Below, piece by piece: positions 1 through 11,503 of a DNA stretch of 64,000 bases. The notes beneath the pieces were generated by a model that worked only from the letters and a program-made list of their open reading frames with translations, searched no databases and had not been told where the DNA came from. Made by a program: the position numbers and the translations under genes. The DNA lies in assembly GCA_020747065.1 (NCBI GenBank), contig JAGMVK010000002.1, forward strand, positions 1,302,001 to 1,366,000. The letters are read 5' to 3'. This DNA is from Cadophora sp. MPI-SDFR-AT-0126 (Eukaryota > Ascomycota > Leotiomycetes > Helotiales > Ploettnerulaceae). Each line of letters opens with the position of its first letter. Position 1 is the first letter of the stretch.

Positions 1-1033
1 CTCGATTCTCCTTTGGTTTTGGTATTGCTTTGTGGTATCCTTGCCAGTGCTTGGTGGACATTTCAACATGATCCAAGGTTTCTTCTTCCTGAGTGGGAGG
101 CAACTGAGAAGGGTGCTCTTTGCATTGCGTGCAGAATTGGTGGCTGCATCTCATGCATTTGATTGAAGTACGGCTGTTGCTCCACGAGCATACATGACAA
201 AAGGTCCGCGTATTCGACATATGTGTCGACTCGCCCATGTCCTGCGAGACCTCCCTAGAAGCAAGTCCTGCTGGCCTCTGTATTCCATAGTCACGAAATA
301 GATCTCGTACGTTCTGCCGTCGAATTGTAGAAGATGTCGCAATAGAAGCTTCCGAATCAATGAACTTTGGTCGGTATGGGGGCACTTTGTGACTGTACAT
401 GCCGGCATTATCCTTCTTGCCAATGCTCGGAAATCTCGAGGATTGTGCCGTCAACTGTCTATGATTTCCCGACCAGTCGATTTCTTGCAGGGCATCAATG
501 TCTGTACTGTAGTCGCAACGACTGGCACGTGGAATTGATTTGGTCCTGGGGAGAGCACCCCATGGGTATGCAGCGTCGTACTGTTTCCTTGCATCTATCT
601 CCCGCTCACTCTGTCCGTTTCTTCCTGGAGATCGGGTGTACTGTACGACCTGGTCGGTCAAAGCATGCTCTTCTTCATGATTAGTCCGGACTGGATTGAG
701 ACCAAGGAAGGAGTGTCTACTTTCGACTCGAGGCGTCTCATCAGGCTGGGCACTCTGAATTGCAGGATTACCGAATCGGCGGCTCACGCGACGACCAAAA
801 CCGGAACGTGAATCTTCTCGAGTGCGTTTTGGAGCAGGGGAGACAGGTCTCGTTGGCTGTGGTTCCCTAAGGCTTTGTAGAAGTTTGACGCGTGATGCCA
901 CAGCTCCATTGGGAATGACATCTCGTGAACGTCTCCGAATTCGAACGGTGCACGATGGTCTTGGGGATAATCGGTCGTATTGGTATGATGTTGAAACAGG
1001 TGGATGTATTCGACGTGGACTTATGGCGGCCAT
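1..1033 (-). CDS. Unknown protein with C-terminal Cys-pair zinc motif (partial, runs off left edge)
   Basis: An uninterrupted reading frame runs from the ATG at 1033 down to position 1 (about 344 codons) with no stop, so the gene continues outside the window. An in-frame TAA just upstream of the ATG supports this start. The first 280 residues are polar and Arg/Ser/Pro-rich, probably disordered, with no domain I know. Near residues 295-325 are three CxxC pairs (CHVC, CMRC, CTQC), spaced like a small zinc ribbon or treble-clef, followed by a charged stretch. I do not recognise the family. Cysteine spacing suggests zinc binding, perhaps an adaptor or regulator, but that is inference. The gene lies downstream of the ATP synthase delta gene on the same strand, about 350 bases away. 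Introns beyond the left edge cannot be judged. Confidence 0.6.
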   Translation of the reverse strand, partial: MAAISPRRIHPPVSTSYQYDRLSPRPSCTVRIRRRSRDVIPNGAVASRVKLLQSLREPQPTRPVSPAPKRTREDSRSGFGRRVSRRFGNPAIQSAQPDETPRVESRHSFLGLNPVRTNHEEEHALTDQVVQYTRSPGRNGQSEREIDARKQYDAAYPWGALPRTKSIPRASRCDYSTDIDALQEIDWSGNHRQLTAQSSRFPSIGKKDNAGMYSHKVPPYRPKFIDSEASIATSSTIRRQNVRDLFRDYGIQRPAGLASREVSQDMGESTHMSNTRTFCHVCSWSNSRTSIKCMRCSHQFCTQCKEHPSQLPPTQEEETLDHVEMSTKHWQGYHKAIPKPKENR

Positions 1034-1379
1034 CGTCAAGTCCTCTGCTGGAACGGAGACATTGGAGCTGCTGAAATGGATCGCAAGTAGTAATTATGAA
1101 AGCAAGTGATATAAAAAGATAATGACTGGTATGCAATCGCCGAAACAGTCTGTCCGACGATTACTGGTAATGCCGAGAAAAGAAGTGTAAACTCAAGACG
1201 CGAAATGAAATCTAGTGCGAGGTCCAGACTATGATACCTAATACGGGAGGAGCGACTCTTAATCACAACGACAAAAGGAATTCAACGTAACAGTTCCGTG
1301 GTATGCATTCAAGAAACAATGATGTACAAAGCCGCTACCTCTATAAGTCCGTCGTGCCCAGCTAGAACCCAGGGTACTT
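1034..1379. other. Intergenic spacer
   Basis: This is the short spacer between the stop of the ATP synthase delta gene and the start of the zinc-motif gene, both on minus. It must hold the 3' end of one transcript and the promoter of the next. I see no further gene. Confidence 0.6.
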
Positions 1380-2163
1380 TTACTTAAGAGCAGCTTGCAA
1401 GCTCTCCAAAACCTACAGTCGTGTTAACACCAATCATGCACATGGTTTTTTCAAAATTCTTACCTCGAGCTCAATCTTCGCCTCCGCAATATCCTGCTCG
1501 CTCCCGCTTCCACCTGCTATCTTCTGTGCCTCCGAGATTTGCGAACGAACATTCTCGATGCTGAAATCCTCCAATGGGAAACCTTCGACGGCATTGATGC
1601 TCAATTCCGAGTTTGGCTGCACAGTTGCGAAGCCTCCAGAAACTGTAGCAACAGAGTTTAGCTAAGAACACCTGTTGAGGGGTCGCTGGACCTTACGAAA
1701 GAACTGCTTGCTGGAACCGCTCTCCTCAATAACCTCAACGAGTCCAGGCTTCAGTTGCTCAATTGAGGGAACGTGGTTGGCGAGAACACCCATCTCTCCG
1801 GATTCGGCCGGGATGTTGACTTGGACGACTCCTTGCGATTTGTAGATGGACTGTCGATGCCCGTCAGTTGGGATGTCCTGCCTCCTTCATTCATCCGTCC
1901 TCAACACCTCCAATCCATCCGCTCTGCCTCCAAGACTTCCACCGTTTCATTTGAATTATCCGTAACGCAATTCGAACGTACCTGATGGGGGAGAACCAAG
2001 CTCAACTTAATCTGCCCAATTGTTAGCCATGGCAGCAAAAATCTGTTTAGGAGTTACCGACCTTATCCGACACGGCCTCAGCATATCCTCTGCGCAGAAG
2101 GGGTGCCTTGATAGCTGCAGGGCGCGCCCGCAGAGCCACACGAGCGATCTTGAGAGAGTTCAT
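1380..2163 (-). CDS. atp16: Mitochondrial F1F0 ATP synthase delta subunit
   Basis: Central-stalk delta subunit of mitochondrial ATP synthase (homolog of bacterial epsilon); it couples the c-ring rotor to gamma. Five exons, 5' to 3': 2163-2062, 2011-1982, 1850-1697, 1642-1464, 1412-1380. They total 498 nt, giving 165 residues with phases closing. The N-terminus is Arg/Ala-rich without acidic residues, as in a matrix presequence ending near LLRRGYAEA. The beta-sandwich follows (KLSLVLPHQ, AESGEMGVLANHVPSIEQLKPG, GGFATVQPNSELSINAVEGFP), then a short C-terminal helical hairpin. Length fits the fungal family. Two oddities: exon 2 is only 30 nt, and intron 1 appears to use the weak donor GTCGGT, because the neighbouring GTAACT site would bring in a stop. 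Confidence 0.93.
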
Positions 2164-5100
2164 GATGTGTTGAGAATTCAATTGAAATTGGCGTTGTTGA
2201 CTCGTCGGCGAGAGCTTTGCTGGAGTTCATGGCTCGGCTCATTAGCCTCACTAGCTCCATTGGACGACCATGTGATGCGGCTCAAAATCCCCGTGGAATA
2301 CTACTCAAAACTATCATATGTCATTGCTATTCCTATGACTCGACTTCCATGACAGAGAACACAATAAAAACATCTTTCTGATTGATCTACAAGTCTATCA
2401 CCCGACCAATATCAGCTGATTTAGTTCACGTGATGTAGCCATGGTTCTGCCATTTTGGCGTCCGTGGACCACCATAGAATCCTGAATCATCATTCATTCT
2501 GTGTGTCTCTGCCCCGCCGTACGTTTAATAAATTCTTGACAAGCCGAAATTTTGGATAGCCGGATTTCAACCAGTCGAAAACCTCTCTCGCTTAAAGTGA
2601 GGATCCCGAAGAAGCGGTGCCTCCCTTTTGCCCATGGAAAATTGGTTGGTGACCATTAATCCCTCATGTCGAAATCTCCCCGCTCTGCAGCTCAACCATG
2701 CTCGAGGGTCCTGTTCTCTGCAGAAGCTCGCTGTCGTGCAGCAGCATCAGCACGCATTCGGCAAGCCGTGCCGGAAGGCTAGAAACACGATGCAAAGGAG
2801 TTCACGATGCTGTGCTGTGTGGTGCTGAAGGTTTCGAGCGGTAAGCTTTCTGCATGTGTGAGATTATTCACTGCAGTCACCATTCGATGGTCACACTATC
2901 TCGTTCCTGAACCCGTGCATGATTAAGGTCATTGTTTGCGAAGTCATCCGCAGCGGTGACAATTCTTCGTGATGACCGTAGCAAGTCTCACTGCTCACTC
3001 ATCACTCATCATCAGCAAAAATCCTTTTCACCGCCTCGGCGCATTTCGTCTCGTATGGATTCGTTCGGATGGGGGCCCTTCATAACGAGTGTTGCACACA
3101 CAACACTTTCAGCGGAAATACTCAAGAAGCCGTTGTCGGCGCGCAGATCTGAGATAGACTACTTCCTCTAAGTGTTGCAAATCGGGATCCGCTTGTTGAT
3201 TTTTGCACCTCTTTTCCTGCTAGTACTCACAGCTACTGCGATAACTACTGCAATTGAGCCCATGCACAATACGACACGTCAAGAGCGGTGGAAAAGAAGA
3301 GGGGTCAACCTCCAACCTCCTTCCGATGGATTGTGGGGTACATTTGGCGGTCAGGATGAAGGACATCAAATATTGACATCTCTTAATTGCTGGCGGCCCA
3401 TTGGTCAACTGTACCAGCCGGCGAAACGTCGTGAGATGGGAAATGTACAGAAATACATTCCTTACTCGTGTTGCTCGTTGTGCATCGCTGTATGCAGCTT
3501 CACTTGCATGCAGCCGTCACAGAGCTGCAGAGAAGTCTTGGGGTCTTGGGTGTTTGGCCGCCACGAAAGCCACGAAGGAGCACTGCATCATACTGTGGAA
3601 GTACGACTGGTGCAACGATACTGGGGAATGTTGATGAAGCATCACCGGTTGTTGCCGACGCGACACATGTGAGAAACGATGATACAGTCAGGACAGACAG
3701 GACAGACAGGCTTGACTAGGATAAGAAACATGTTTCTGAACTTCGAATAGATGGCCGTCTCGTCCTCAAATGAGGGATGCGACGTTGCAGCCAGCTTCAG
3801 GACGCTGCTGATTCCGGCTGAAATTTGGCTGATCTGACGACAATTTGGAGAAGGTTCAACCCCCACGCTGAAGAATCATGTTTCAACCAAGCCGCCCGAC
3901 CCCGCATCGGTGCAGAACATTCGTCAGTTGTTGGCATGCAGGGTGTGTGGAGACTGGAGATGAAGAGGTCACGGACCCAGATTAACTGAGAAGGAGATAT
4001 ATCTGTTGCCGCGACTGCCCTGCAATTACAGTGTTGCCGTTCCAGTACTGAAAATACCGAGGCGGACGTGACGCCATCATAACATAATAGTAGGGTTTAC
4101 CAGAACAAAATAAAGAGGGGTCGCTTGAAGTGGACTTGCTTTGCCCTTGGTCCACATAGAACTTGACGTGCCAATAGCACACAAGACAACACAAAGCAAA
4201 TAGCGAAGCATTGGCATCGCAACACTAGATGATAAAGTTACGGTAGATGGCGAAGATCCAGCTGTTCTCACGGCAATCACATACCGGATGGATAGAAACG
4301 ACGTTTGCACCAGCGAAATTGGCTTTCTTGGCAAATGGACGAGCGTCGATAGTGTTCCAAGCCCTCAACGTTCTGGCTGTGTGAGACTGTGATATTGGAG
4401 AAACACCCAAGACTTCTGTGTGAGTGCGTGAGGATCGCAAAGAAGGAGATTCCTCCTTCGGTTTGGCGTGTAGTGCAGTGCCAGTACTGTAGCCGGTTGA
4501 CCGACTTGCAGAAGAGGCTGGTTGGCTCTGTTACGCACGACAAGACAATACTGAGAGAACTAGAGAGATTGGGGCAAAACATGCCGTATTATTCCCGCCG
4601 AGGGAGTGTCCGGATCAGCACCTCAAATTTCGGTCAGCTCCATTATTCACCGTAAAAGGTCAGACGAAGTAGACCGTAGTAAGTAGTAGTCTGCTTTGTC
4701 AATGGGCAGATTGTTTGCCATCGTGGGCGCACCAAGCTGGAAGAAGGGCGTGCTTGCAAAGCGTTTTATGTTCGAGTTCAGTCAGTGGCTGTAGGAGAAC
4801 TGGGCATCTCCGCTATGGTGCTCACCTCGGCCGTACGAAGGGGAATTTTGCAGTGGAAGGTAAGATACTCACTGCACTGTACTGTCCAAGATAGGGTAAA
4901 GAGTGTAGGGCAATTATTATGGGCCCCTGGTGCAGCGCCTGCCCGTCCTTTCATAGCAGCCGCCCACCAAAAACTGTACAGTACAGTTACTCCGAGCATA
5001 CTCCTCCCTGTTGCTTGCTGGCTTGCGTGCTTGTTTGCCCTTCGCTTCGCTTCGCTTCCGACCCTGCCCGGTCTTTTCTTGCCTGCCCTGCACCTGCAGT

Positions 5101-5200
5101 CTTGTCCTGCCAGCGTGCCCACAAGCCCTGAGTCCTTCCCTCCCGCCCACCAAAACTTGAAATCCACCCCACCCCACCCACCAGCCAGCGCTCTCTCAAA
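2164..5200. other. Intergenic region without supported genes
   Basis: About 3 kb between the ATP synthase delta start (minus) and the leader of the gene at 6064 (plus). ORFs in it are short and overlap one another on both strands. The longest, at 3172-3672, begins with GTG and lacks recognisable domains. The pair at 4778-5393 are antisense readings of the same GC/pyrimidine-rich DNA. A short GACAG repeat lies at about 3695-3713. I see no RNA gene. Confidence 0.5.
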
Positions 5201-5692
5201 TTCTTTGTGCTGCCCACCCTTTCCTCTCCTCTTCTCTCCTCTCCTCTCTCCTCCCCCTTCTCTCCCCTCCTCCCCTCGCACAAACAAATACAACTTCATC
5301 CCGCGACCTCTTCGCATCACCTCTTTCTCTTGGCCTTCGCATATCATTTCTGATATTCGGGCAGGCTCAGACAAGCGCGCGCTGTGTTTCTGAGATCGAT
5401 CTCGTACAACGGGTCCTCAGCCAAGCATTTCTCCCTGGTTTGCGCGTCGACAGGCTCAGTCTCAGTTATATTTGTCAGACGGTCCCTCCCTCTGAGCCCT
5501 GCGCTACCCTGCAATTGTACATCAAGTCGCCCAGCCTGCATCGCAGCCTCAACCAAACCACGACAACTCCAACGCAAACTCAAAACCTATCGAACAACAT
5601 CTTCCTCTTCCGTCACTGATCATCGCTCACGAAACACCGTCTTTCGTCCTTTCTGCTTCTTCGAAGTACACCTGGATATCTACACATAAACT

Positions 5693-5710
5693 ATGTCGTC
5701 TCGATTATAG
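5693..5710 (+). promoter_or_regulatory. Short upstream ORF (5 codons plus stop) in the 6064 leader
   Basis: ATG TCG TCT CGA TTA TAG encodes MSSRL and a stop, about 350 nt upstream of the main start. It is the only ATG I see in the presumed leader. It could reduce or regulate initiation at 6064; this is inferred from position only. Confidence 0.45.
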
Positions 5711-5730
5711 CAATACGGTCCTTAGGGACG

Positions 5731-5800
5731 ACTTTCCAGCGGCGGTTCGACCACTTTCCAACAGCGGTTCGACGACCTTGCCCCGCGACGGCGATTCGAC
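5731..5800 (+). repeat. Imperfect 22-bp tandem repeat in leader
   Basis: Two close copies of 22 bp (5731-5752 and 5753-5774; cores CAGCGGCGGTTCGAC and CAACAGCGGTTCGAC) are followed by a third, more diverged copy ending in GGCGATTCGAC. They sit just after the short upstream ORF. Confidence 0.7.
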
Positions 5801-6063
5801 AACAACGCAACATCGTGTAGACCTGCTTCTATTTTCTCAATCACTTCCGATTACCTCCCGAGTCTCCAGAAGACTCCAATTCGTTTCACACCACGTTCAT
5901 ATCGCATCGCGAGCCTTTTATTTACGAGTCGCCACCCAATTTCGCGCCGACATCACCAACTTACAACTTTAATACCGCACTCGAGAGCTGAAATTCAAAA
6001 CCATCGAACGCGGCTAGACCTACGCTCTTCTTAATACATCAGAACACGAAACAGATTGACGGC

Positions 6064-8391
6064 ATGGGGATACAGGATTTCTTCACATGGCGTCCCCAGG
6101 CGTCTGCCACGTCCCCATCGTTGGCAGACGAAGACCTGATAGCAGACGTCGACGAGCCGCCAGACCATCAAACTCGCCGCGATCAAGCACATTCTGAATT
6201 CCAAAAATCTCTGATCCGACCTCAGAGTGTTCGAAAGGAGTCACTCCTGACGAAGGCATTCCACGCTCCTGACCATGAAAACGAACTTCATAGATCAGAT
6301 ATTCACATTACTACAGACCTGACTCGTCGGCGATCAATGATGAGCAATGCCAGCATTGCGTCGACGGCCGAACTTACGAGTGATGGAGGACTTACCAGCC
6401 CAGCCAGAACGAACACACCTAGTCCTCCTCTACCGAACACAACCTTTACGCACTACTCCTTGGCCGCAAAGGCGGCTCCAATGCCCGCAACTACAAAGCC
6501 TATCGGCCACACCCCACTGTCAGAAGTCATGGGCGTCTCTCCAAAAGCACAGCCAGTCGTCCAACCTGTCCAGGCACCAAAGAAGAGATGCATCACTTTC
6601 ATGTGTGATGGGAAGAAGGAAGCAGCTGCTAAGGCAGCTAAGGAGGCAGCTGTTCCTGTGGCGGAAAAGCCAACCACACCACCAGCGATGGAAGCTCCTG
6701 CACCAAGAAAGTGTATGATCAAATTTGCCTGTCCTGGACCTAAACCCTCAGCCAAGCAAACCAAGGACGATCCCGCGAAAAGCGCCGTACAAAAGTCTCC
6801 AGAACTTACCAAGAGAAACACCAGTCGATCGCCTTCTCTTCCGAGGAAATCTCCACGCCAGCTGTCTCGCACTGCGCCCAGAGATTCAACATCAGCCATC
6901 CGACGAGCCTCACAAAGCCCAGTTGCAACTCGCGTCAAGCCCAGATACATCATTGCTGATGAGAAGACAATCAATTCTTCTGAGGCTACTCGATTCCATG
7001 AATTCGCAAGCGAGGAGCTTCAAGAGGATGATTGGATTAGCCGCGATGCAGAGATAGTCAGGACTAAGCTGACTATCAACGATACTTTGAAGAAGGAAAA
7101 CGCTATCCGCCAACTTGGAAACGAAGCCGAAGCTGAGGCAATGGACGAAGAAGAAGACGAGGATGAGCAGACACAAGACGGAAACGACACCGATGATGAG
7201 AACGATGACGAGGAAGATGAGGATGAAGATGAAGATCGCGATCCTATCGACTACTCTGACGATGCAGCATCTGACGGAAACGAGTCCGACAACGAAGCCG
7301 GCTTTGCTGAATCGGACGAGAGCGATGCTGAAGGGGAATTTTCATTTTGGACCCCAGGCAAAAGAATGCCCGGTAGAGAATCTATCGAAGCTCTCGTCTA
7401 CCGCCCATCGGCTCATCGAACTGCCTCAACATCATCAATCGATTCTCTGAATCACATGGAGCCTGAAGCCGGCCCAAAGAGACTTAGACGTCGTCCTATC
7501 AAGATTCGTCCAGGAACTCCCGACCTACCTGATAGTACCGATTTTGTCTGTGGAACTCTCGACGAGGATCGCCCTTTGGAAGATGCATATGTTTCTTGCA
7601 TGGAAGCTCGAAAACACGCTAAGCATAAGCAAACACCTCAGGACATCGACCCTAGCTTCCCAACATCCGATCCCGAGGACGAGGAGGATGAGGACGATGT
7701 CGTCGGCACTGGCCACGATAGTGACGAACCTGTATGGCTTCATGGCAATTTCGAAGAGTCGGATGAGGAGCGTTTCGGCCGTCGTCGTTCAACAACTATG
7801 CGCCGAAAGTCATCTGCTCCTTCTCCTAGACGACTCCACTCTCCACCTCCAGCTCGGAGACTTCATTCACCCCCACCGAAACAAAGACTTCATTCTCCTC
7901 CGCCACCAAAGCAACGTCTTCGGTCGCCTCCTCCCCGGAAGCTCTTTGGGCATTCGCCAAAACGCATGCATTCGCCTCCGCCAGCGCAAACTGTTCGATC
8001 TCCAGCCGCTTCACCTACATCTGCCAAGGCGATTGCGTTTGCGCCACTCGGTTCTCGGCCGGGACTGACGCACACCAAGTCACTTCCACGCACACCCAAC
8101 GCATTTTGTCGTGCCTATCACGCATCTCGTCTGATCGCTGCCAATGGTAATGCCACCGAAGGCAATGAGAACATTGATGGTCACGTCCGGGGTGCAATCG
8201 ATATCGTCAAGGGTTTGGAAGAGAAGCGACAGCGTCGGAAGGAAAAATACCAAAAACAATGCAATCGTAAAAACAAGGGTCACTCCGAACGGAGGCCGCA
8301 ACCGGGCAAAGGAGCCGAAAGAATGCGAGAGCTAGGACTGCTCATGGCCGGCAAGACTGGCCAAAATGATCCATACATGTTGTCTGCTTAG
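6064..8391 (+). CDS. Acidic, proline-rich conserved fungal protein (possible DUF2457 family)
   Basis: Single-exon gene of 775 residues. The start is the first ATG after a long leader, and none lies upstream in frame. The order of features is: a polar N-terminus; two similar short cysteine motifs, KKRCITFMC (173-181) and RKCMIKFAC (215-223); an Ala/Pro/Lys linker; a moderately conserved-looking part around 300-355; a very acidic tract of Asp/Glu (about 360-430); Arg/Pro repeats of the form RLHSPPP (about 588-646); and a basic C-terminus ending in a compact segment around RMRELGLLMAG. No signal peptide or membrane helix is visible. The overall pattern resembles what I remember of the fungus-specific DUF2457 proteins, but I am not certain. 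Function unknown; composition suggests a nuclear or scaffolding protein. Confidence 0.85.
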   Translation: MGIQDFFTWRPQASATSPSLADEDLIADVDEPPDHQTRRDQAHSEFQKSLIRPQSVRKESLLTKAFHAPDHENELHRSDIHITTDLTRRRSMMSNASIASTAELTSDGGLTSPARTNTPSPPLPNTTFTHYSLAAKAAPMPATTKPIGHTPLSEVMGVSPKAQPVVQPVQAPKKRCITFMCDGKKEAAAKAAKEAAVPVAEKPTTPPAMEAPAPRKCMIKFACPGPKPSAKQTKDDPAKSAVQKSPELTKRNTSRSPSLPRKSPRQLSRTAPRDSTSAIRRASQSPVATRVKPRYIIADEKTINSSEATRFHEFASEELQEDDWISRDAEIVRTKLTINDTLKKENAIRQLGNEAEAEAMDEEEDEDEQTQDGNDTDDENDDEEDEDEDEDRDPIDYSDDAASDGNESDNEAGFAESDESDAEGEFSFWTPGKRMPGRESIEALVYRPSAHRTASTSSIDSLNHMEPEAGPKRLRRRPIKIRPGTPDLPDSTDFVCGTLDEDRPLEDAYVSCMEARKHAKHKQTPQDIDPSFPTSDPEDEEDEDDVVGTGHDSDEPVWLHGNFEESDEERFGRRRSTTMRRKSSAPSPRRLHSPPPARRLHSPPPKQRLHSPPPPKQRLRSPPPRKLFGHSPKRMHSPPPAQTVRSPAASPTSAKAIAFAPLGSRPGLTHTKSLPRTPNAFCRAYHASRLIAANGNATEGNENIDGHVRGAIDIVKGLEEKRQRRKEKYQKQCNRKNKGHSERRPQPGKGAERMRELGLLMAGKTGQNDPYMLSA

Positions 8392-9669
8392 AATGTCGCA
8401 ACGATAATTCTTCGGAGACACGGGCGTTGGAGTCGACCACGGTCACTTTACTCGTCCATCTCATATTCTTCTACTATTCCTTTGTAAATACTCAATTCTA
8501 CGACCCGATACATATCCGACGAGACAGTCTGGAATACGGAGGCACCTTGTACATACACGCCTTTATTTCCTTATCATATTCAGATACAAGATCATTGTTG
8601 GACTTGAAACCCGGCGCTTGCAAACTGTTAAGCGAGACAGAGAGTCAACATTTGAATCATTTCCATGTGTACCTACATTGATCAATGATATCGGGTTCTT
8701 CAGTCACTATTCAGCGATATGGAGTTATGGGTGTTCATTATTTTGGGATCCGCATTCAGTTCTTTTGCGCGGGACTATCGATGCATTTGCATAGCGTTGG
8801 TTGCATTTCAGTGATGGGCACTGGGTAGGCAGTATGAACACTTCTGATCAAGCAAGCGAGCGTGCATGAGGGAGGTCAAAGCTAGCATATACATATAGCT
8901 GAGGAATGGAGTTACATTTCTGTTGAGGGAGGGCGATGCATTCGCATCACTGGTATTTTGCTTCTTGACGACTTTGGCTCAAGCGGCTTGGATTTCGCAA
9001 TGGGATTTGACATGTAGCAATGCAAGAAACTTTACATTTACTCTGCCGATCTTCACTATAATACTTGGAGTTGAATCAACTGTGTATTTCACACGGACTC
9101 TTGATCCCATTCACGACTTTCGAATTTCTTGTAGAGAGCCAAGTCATCAATAATATCCTGTACTGTTCATCGCACCGATCACATTGACTACACGAAACAG
9201 AATATTAAATCTTGATAAGAAACCGCGATGATTTCTATGTACTTGGTAAAAAATGCACCTCTAGAACTTTTGCGATGATGAAGACTCGAAGCTTCTTCAG
9301 GTTTATATTACTATCACATGCCGGCAAGAATTACCTGAAGTTCATATTTCACCTTCGCAATGAAATACATATTGCTCTAGCACGAATCTCCTTGATCAAT
9401 GGTGAGTAACTCAAAAGAATCTCATATATCGAACAGTACTTTCTCGTGTCACAGAGAACGTCATTCTGTTGTTCTCCATTCTGAGCCAGAAGTTGTCGCC
9501 TCACATATCAGGCGTGAATGCATTTCTTAGCGCAACGAACACCTTGACTTGACTTTCAACCACCATACCGGCAAACTTGACTAGTCTTCTCGATAAAAGC
9601 ATCATATCGTCCACAACCTCCCGCATACCCAAATACTGAATCTGAACTTCATCTGCCTCCATAGCCAAG
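8392..9669. other. Intergenic region
   Basis: This holds the 3' end of the 6064 gene and the promoter of SAR1. It is AT-rich with only short ORFs, and I see no supported gene or RNA. Confidence 0.6.
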
Positions 9670-10634
<965 letters not shown>

Positions 10635-11503
10635 ATGGTTGATAGAAAGGCATAGGACGGTCGGATGTATTGGGGCGGTGGTCCTGCGGTGGATTTGATG
10701 ATTGGGAGCGTGGACGAAGAGCAGATGAGAGAATGTTGACTTTTATGGCCGGAGATCATTACGAATGGGCGGAGTTTACAAAGGTCGTTGTTTTTAATGC
10801 TCTTCGGCGAGGACGGGGATGGTATGACTCTTGGAGTTCCTAAAGTCGTCTGTCTGAACTGGCCGGCATGTTTGTACCCAGCATAGTATCGTGATCAAGC
10901 AATTTTCCCTCTTTTACTACGGGACGACTTTAATATTGAAGTCGAGAAATTTGCTCCAGATAAAGCTTGACGGAAGATGATAGCACTTGGTTTATATGCA
11001 ATTTGCAGTCTCAAACCTTTCTAGTCCTTCAGGCAGCTTGTCATGAAGAAAACCAAAATCATGTCGAGATTGGTCTGACATGTCAGGCTAGAGCATCAAA
11101 CCTCGGTCCAAGCTAAAGAGGCTTGAAGGGGGGCTTCAAGCTACCAAACTTCCAGAATATTACGCTTTTGATCTGCAATTAGTCGAAAGAAAGTCAGATG
11201 GGATTTTAAAAGTAACAAAGGAACACATTTTTATCTTTGTTGACATGAAGTTTCGGAATGTCTCACCGGCGAGGTATCACGGCATCGACGTCATGCGATA
11301 CCTAGTCGATTTCCCAGCAAAGTCCCAAGACCAGACCATCCTGACTCTCACCACAACTTCATCCCGCCACCAGCACTCATTCCTAACACCAACCAGCAGA
11401 GGATAAACAAAATGCCACCCTGCATCCCACCCACATCCTTTCGATCCCACCCAACATAACACAGTGCAGGAATTCACAAAAGCAAGCATTCCGACAGGCA
11501 GGC
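10635..11503. other. Intergenic region
   Basis: Between the SAR1 stop and the lipase start, both on plus. It contains the SAR1 3' end and the lipase promoter; the last 150 bases are C/A-rich. No ORF here looks coding. Confidence 0.6.

Larger units (their letters stand above)
5201..6063 (+). promoter_or_regulatory. Pyrimidine-rich promoter and long 5' leader of the gene at 6064
   Basis: Positions about 5215-5280 are an almost pure C/T tract on the coding strand, typical of fungal core promoters just upstream of transcription starts. From about 5290 to 6063 I find only one ATG, at 5693, before the main start. This depletion is what a genuine transcribed leader should show. The exact transcription start is not visible. 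Confidence 0.5.

Noticed and set aside
3172..3672. 166-codon plus ORF with a hydrophobic, signal-like N-terminus
   Set aside because: It starts with GTG, which is not used in fungal nuclear genes; the first ATG removes the hydrophobic part, and no motif is present.
4778..5393. Overlapping 198- and 202-codon ORFs on opposite strands
   Set aside because: They are readings of the same pyrimidine-rich promoter DNA, with low-complexity composition and no family resemblance.
6453..6974. 173-codon minus ORF inside the 6064 gene
   Set aside because: Antisense shadow of an Ala/Pro-rich coding region.
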